NCBI RefSeq assembly: GCF_001423485.1
Contig: NZ_LMOD01000002.1
Location: forward strand, 762,519 to 826,518
DNA: 64,000 nucleotides
From: Microbacterium sp. Leaf320
GTDB taxonomy: Bacteria > Actinomycetota > Actinomycetes > Actinomycetales > Microbacteriaceae
Direction: 5' to 3'
The position numbers and the translations under genes are program-made. Below, piece after piece: positions 60,856 to 64,000 of the stretch. The notes under the pieces are model-generated. The model searched no databases and had not been told where the DNA came from. It saw only the letters and a program-made list of their open reading frames with translations. Numbering within the stretch: the stretch's first letter is position 1; every line of letters starts with the position of its first letter.

Positions 60856-61626
60856 TCAGGGCTGCAGTTCGCCCGTGACGATCTGCATCGCGGTCATGCC
60901 GTCTGCCAGGGAAGGTCGCTGATCGGGGTGGTCGCGGAAGAAGGCGAGGACCCTCACGACCGATGCCGGATCCGAGCCGAGACGATGCGCGTCGATGATC
61001 GCGGGCGTCTGACCGACGATCGAGATCGCCAGTTTCGGGCCGTGCGGTCCGACGACGTCGACGGTGTCGATCTCGTCCCACGACGCCTCGATCGACGCAG
61101 ACCCGCGCACGCCGTGCAGACCTCGTCCGTCGACGAGCAGGCCGAGCGGCGTGCGCAGGGCCACGAGCTCTCGCACGAGCCCGACCAGGGAGACGAGGCC
61201 GAGGGCGTACGGCCCCCATTCGAGCAGTCGGCCGCCCATCGTCGGGAGGCCGAGCGTGTGGACGAGAAGGTTCGCGACGGCGGGGAGCATCCCGATCGTG
61301 GGGACGAGCCAGAGGGCGGCGCGGACGCGGACGGGAGGCGTGAAGCGCAGTGGTCCTGTCGTCGCGATCCGCACGAGGCGTTCGCGCAGCGATCGCGCCC
61401 AGAGGGAGAGGGCGACGACCAGCATCCCCGCGTAGAGAGCGAGTGACAGCATGACGAGCCGGAAGCCCGACCGGTCGTCGACGACAGCGAGCAGCAGGGG
61501 CAGAAGCGCGAGGAGGCCGAGGAGTACCAGTGCCGCAGTCGGAACGCCACTCGGATGCACGCGCCGTGAGCCGTCGACGATGCGGGGTGATCTGGCGACA
61601 GTCCTCATCGGCATCGGTTCAGCCAC
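60856..61626 (-). CDS. Multi-pass membrane protein with a PH-like domain
   Basis: 256 residues. Four membrane helices (about 28-48, 55-75, 100-125 and 133-155) then a soluble segment of the PH-like kind: TPLGLLVDGRGLHGVRGSASIEASWDEIDTVDVVGPHGPKLAISIVG (strand-rich, W-D-E-I-D motif). This resembles the membrane-plus-PH layout of DUF304/bPH2-like proteins. The gene at 61676-62335 has a similar pattern; both follow a MarR gene. Function unknown. Confidence 0.7.
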   Translation of the reverse strand: MAEPMPMRTVARSPRIVDGSRRVHPSGVPTAALVLLGLLALLPLLLAVVDDRSGFRLVMLSLALYAGMLVVALSLWARSLRERLVRIATTGPLRFTPPVRVRAALWLVPTIGMLPAVANLLVHTLGLPTMGGRLLEWGPYALGLVSLVGLVRELVALRTPLGLLVDGRGLHGVRGSASIEASWDEIDTVDVVGPHGPKLAISIVGQTPAIIDAHRLGSDPASVVRVLAFFRDHPDQRPSLADGMTAMQIVTGELQP

Positions 61627-61675
61627 TTCGTCCCCCGGTCATCTGACTGCGGTCGGCTCACCGCAGACTTCCGTC

Positions 61676-62335
61676 TCAGACTGCCATGAGGAACGGCCGA
61701 GCGGCGTCGAGGAAGGCCCGCGGGTCGTCGGCCCAGAGCCGGATGCGGTCGACACGATGCGTCCCGCCCTTCGGCGCGAGACCGGGGAGCCGGATGGAGA
61801 CTGCGCGTTCGAGCTCGATCTCGATGTTGGTCTCGTCCTGCATCCGCTCGGCGTACTCCGAGCCGGTGACCCGCGGCTGCTTGGGTTCATCGACCCGGCG
61901 GTCGATCGCGATCGACGCGATGTCGGCCCAGCCGACCGGCACGTCGAGCTCGAGACCGCTGCGCACACGGATGCCGTCGGGCCCCACCGTGTGCGGACGC
62001 ATGAGCATCGCGCAGAGCAGGCCGACCATCCAGGTGACTCCCCAGATGCCCAGGATGAGAAGCGTGATGCGCACGGTGGGCCAGGGGTGCACGATCAGGT
62101 CGAGAATCGGGATCTCCACCGCCGAGAGCCCGATGAAGATGAACAGAATGGTGAGGACGGGGCGGTGGTACCCGATTCCGGTGCCGCCCTGCGGGATCGC
62201 CGGGCGGCGGGCGATCGCGCGTGCGATGCTCGAGTAGACGCGGAGCTCGGCGATCCAAGCGCGATGGAGGAAGTTGAGGACGCGCGCGAGGGGCGTCGGG
62301 GTGTCTGTGGTGTTGTCGCGCAGCTGCTCGGTCAT
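61676..62335 (-). CDS. Membrane protein with PH-like domain, partner of the MarR gene
   Basis: 219 residues. Two membrane helices (about 60-82 and 92-115, VLTILFIFIGLSAVEIPILDLIV and ITLLILGIWGVTWMVGLLCAMLM), then GPDGIRVRSGLELDVPVGWADIASIAIDRRVDEP and RVDRIRLWADDPRAFLDAARPFL, a PH-like strand set parallel to that of 60856-61626. Its ATG overlaps the MarR stop by ATGA, so the two are translationally coupled. RBS AGGA. Confidence 0.72.
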   Translation of the reverse strand: MTEQLRDNTTDTPTPLARVLNFLHRAWIAELRVYSSIARAIARRPAIPQGGTGIGYHRPVLTILFIFIGLSAVEIPILDLIVHPWPTVRITLLILGIWGVTWMVGLLCAMLMRPHTVGPDGIRVRSGLELDVPVGWADIASIAIDRRVDEPKQPRVTGSEYAERMQDETNIEIELERAVSIRLPGLAPKGGTHRVDRIRLWADDPRAFLDAARPFLMAV

Positions 62336-62877
62336 GGAGTGCCGTCCTGTGCGTGTGCGTGTGCGTGTGCGTGTGCGTGTGCGTGTGTCTGTGTCGGTGC
62401 CTGTGCCTGTGCCTGTGCCTGTCTCTGTGTCGGCGTCTGCGCGCTCGCCGCGGAGGTGACGAGGTTTTCGAGATGTGCGGCGACGGCTGTCAGGCCGCGC
62501 TCGACCGCGGCGCGGTCGTCGGGGGTGATCGCATTCAGCAGCGTCTCGTTGAGCTCGGCGTGCTCCTCCTGCATCCGGGCCATGGTCTCGACTGCGGCCG
62601 GAGTGAGCTCGACCAGCACGGCACGGCGATCGGAGGGATGCGGGGTGCGACGGACGTGGCCGGAGCCCTCGAGTGCGTCCACGAGAGCGGTGATGTTGCG
62701 AGGCGTCACCTCGCAGAGCGCGGCGAGCGTCTGCTGGGTCGACGGACCGGTGTGCTGCAGGACCCAGAGAAGGTGCACGCGAGTGGGGGTGAGGTCTGTG
62801 CCGGCGAACGCACGGGCCATGTCCTTCTGAAACAGATCGGCGATCTGAAGGAGGCGGTCGACGAAGAGGGGTTCCAT
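62332..62877 (-). CDS. MarR-family regulator with repetitive Ala-Gln/His-Ala tail
   Basis: 181 residues. MarR winged helix (about 18-140): DLFQKDMARAFAGTDLTPTRVHLLWVLQHTGPSTQQTLAALCEVTPRNITALVDALEGSGHVRRTPHPSDRRAVLVELTPAAVETMARMQEEHAEL, with the DRRAVLVELT wing. After 150 the tail is QAQAQAQA then HAHAHAHAHA, from a hexanucleotide microsatellite. A direct repeat GTTACC and TACT/AGTA words lie upstream at 62884-62910. Probably controls its own membrane-protein partners. Confidence 0.85.
   Translation of the reverse strand: MEPLFVDRLLQIADLFQKDMARAFAGTDLTPTRVHLLWVLQHTGPSTQQTLAALCEVTPRNITALVDALEGSGHVRRTPHPSDRRAVLVELTPAAVETMARMQEEHAELNETLLNAITPDDRAAVERGLTAVAAHLENLVTSAASAQTPTQRQAQAQAQAPTQTHAHAHAHAHAHAQDGTP
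62349..62420 (-). repeat. Hexanucleotide microsatellites inside the MarR gene
   Basis: GTGCGT six times (62349-62384) and GTGCCT four times (62397-62420), seen on the plus strand, encode (His-Ala)n and (Gln-Ala)n on the minus strand. In frame, so copy number alters length only. They sit just upstream of the downstream gene's RBS. Confidence 0.9.
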
Positions 62878-62964
62878 AGTGGTTACCTTACTACATTGTT
62901 ACCAGTATTCACAGTATGTGATGTCGGGTGGCGGTGCTCTGTTCTGCATCATTCTGGGAGATTG

Positions 62965-63021
62965 GAATACGACTCTGATCTGGGGTAAAACGGGGTGGTT
63001 TCGGGTCTTCAATGTCGGTGG
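62965..63021 (+). repeat. 57-nt composite element upstream of the second HNH gene
   Basis: GAATA (62965-62969), 4 nt, TCTGATCTGG (62974-62983), 27 nt, AATGTCGGTGG (63011-63021): same blocks and spacings as at 14663-14719. Confidence 0.7.
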
Positions 63022-63034
63022 TTCCGGGTTGCTT

Positions 63035-64000
63035 ATGGGTATGAACAGCACCGCGGAGCTTCTGGATCGGGTCATCGCCGACCTCGACAGGGTGCTGTCC
63101 GACGATGCGCTCGCCGGGTTGACCGACGCGGAACGCATCACGGTGCTGCAGGGTGCGGGGGCGGCATTCCGGCGGGTCGAAGCGGTGATCGTCGAGACGG
63201 TCGCGACGGGCGATCCGGGTGACTTCCCGCACTCGGCCGGGTGTCGGGGGCTGAATGAGTTGCTGCAGCGGACGGTGCGGGTGGATGTGCGCGGTGCGAC
63301 GCGGGTCGACAGGGTCGTCGACCTGGTGCGGCGCCCGGTGAGTCTGGCGGGGGAGCGGATGCCGGCGCGGTGGTCGGAGTTGCGGCTCGCTTTGCTGGAT
63401 GGGGTGGTCGGTGTGGCGGGGTTTCTCGCGGCGACCGGGCCGATCGAGAAGGTGTGGGATCGCCTCACGGTCGATCAACGGTTGGCGGCGGATGTCGCGT
63501 TGGCGGGGTGTGCGCGCGGGCACGGGGTCGTGGCCGACGCCGACGATGCAGATGCTGACGATCGGGAGGCTGATGCGCCGGGGCCTGCGCCGACGGTGCA
63601 GGACTTGAAGGCGCTTGCGGAGGATCTCGCGTCGATGTTCGACGATGCAGATGCTGACGATCGGGAGGCTGATGCGCCGGGGCCTGCGCCGACGGTGCAG
63701 GACTTGAAGGCGCTTGCGGAGGATCTCGCGTCGATGTTCGACCCGGACGGGGAAGAACCGAAGGATGAGGACTCGCGCCGTCGCCGAGGGATCACGATCG
63801 GCCGGTTGACCGACGGCGTGCATGCGATCCGGGGGTATCTGACCCCGGATGTTGCGGCGCAGTTACAGTTGATCATCGACGCGATCCTCAACCCGAAAGG
63901 CGACGGCCCGCCCATGCCCGGCGTGCACTTCGCCCCCAGCGACAGCACTGGCGATGACTCCGACGTCGACACGGATGCAGGTGCGGGCGCAGACGGTGAC
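63035..64000 (+). CDS. DUF222 (HNH nuclease family, 13E12-like) protein, copy 2, cut by the window edge
   Basis: Open to the right end, 322 codons seen, ATG 63035 (63041 possible). Residues 9-60 (LLDRVIADLDRVLSDDALAGLTDAERITVLQGAGAAFRRVEAVIVETV) and GYLTPDVAAQLQLIIDAILNPKGDGPPMPGVHF align closely with copy 1 at 14739; the HNH part would lie beyond the window. A perfect 99-bp tandem duplication (63541-63738) doubles a 33-residue block that copy 1 has only once. The family has unproven nuclease function. Confidence 0.88.
   Translation, partial: MGMNSTAELLDRVIADLDRVLSDDALAGLTDAERITVLQGAGAAFRRVEAVIVETVATGDPGDFPHSAGCRGLNELLQRTVRVDVRGATRVDRVVDLVRRPVSLAGERMPARWSELRLALLDGVVGVAGFLAATGPIEKVWDRLTVDQRLAADVALAGCARGHGVVADADDADADDREADAPGPAPTVQDLKALAEDLASMFDDADADDREADAPGPAPTVQDLKALAEDLASMFDPDGEEPKDEDSRRRRGITIGRLTDGVHAIRGYLTPDVAAQLQLIIDAILNPKGDGPPMPGVHFAPSDSTGDDSDVDTDAGAGADGD
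63541..63738 (+). repeat. Perfect 99-bp tandem duplication inside the second HNH gene
   Basis: 63541-63639 and 63640-63738 are identical, 33 codons each, in frame (DDADADDREADAPGPAP... region). A CGAC junction overlap suggests slippage or unequal crossing-over. Both copies are unblemished, so the event is recent. Confidence 0.92.

Overview
High-GC window from an actinomycete, most likely Microbacterium or a close relative in Microbacteriaceae. This is inferred from strongly GC-ending codons, frequent GTG starts, HspR control of dnaK through a HAIR operator, a DUF6286-type Asp23 stress operon, DUF222/HNH '13E12-like' genes, a bifunctional-type dCTP deaminase, and the words GGATGC/GCATCC recurring on both strands. 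I see no rRNA, CRISPR array, transposase, integrase or prophage gene. One tRNA (Gly, CCC anticodon) is present. The window reads as chromosome with accessory catabolic clusters, and no gap between genes exceeds 300 bases.

Layout. 1-169: edge of an SDR gene. 331-3155: Asp23/Gls24 envelope-stress operon followed by CsbD. 3244-12939: mixed single genes (HxlR regulator and methyltransferase, HD protein, alpha/beta hydrolase, DUF2809, DUF1295, long-chain acyl-CoA ligase, M50 peptidase, tRNA-Gly, dcd, a proline-repeat membrane protein, DUF2283). 13051-14589: two divergent winged-helix regulators, both His/Gly-rich, facing a 25-bp palindrome. 14739-16277 and 63035-64000: two paralogous DUF222/HNH genes with the same 57-nt upstream element. 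17258-28414: heteroatom scavenging island (aromatic-ring-type FAD monooxygenase, complete Dpp-type ABC importer, two tandem NtaA/SnaA/DszA flavin monooxygenases). 28463-37024: transporters, a TOPRIM protein, a RIO kinase, an AraC regulator, a thioredoxin-reductase-like protein and a tyrosine phosphatase.

37067-41198: heat-shock operon dnaK-grpE-dnaJ-hspR with a complete promoter and a HAIR site; its DnaJ has no zinc finger. 41676-43094: an exported FAD amine oxidase whose domains are in circularly permuted order, which is the most unusual protein here. 44556-49585: GntR/FCD regulator, tripartite tricarboxylate transporter (TctC, TctB, TctA) and a DapA-family lyase/aldolase, with a 28-bp perfect palindrome at the tctC promoter. 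49690-52475: acyl-CoA synthetase and LacI regulator. 53161-60303: sugar cluster of L-fucose-isomerase-like protein, LacI regulator, glycoside hydrolase and GH38 alpha-mannosidase. 60409-62877: MmcQ/YjbR protein, two membrane proteins and a MarR regulator whose tail is a microsatellite.

Two themes recur. Many genes start 6 (sometimes 5 or 7) nt after a TANNNT-type -10 hexamer, the layout of leaderless transcripts, which I used to choose several starts. Short in-frame tandem repeats (6, 9, 18, 42, 54 and 99 bp) are unusually common inside genes.
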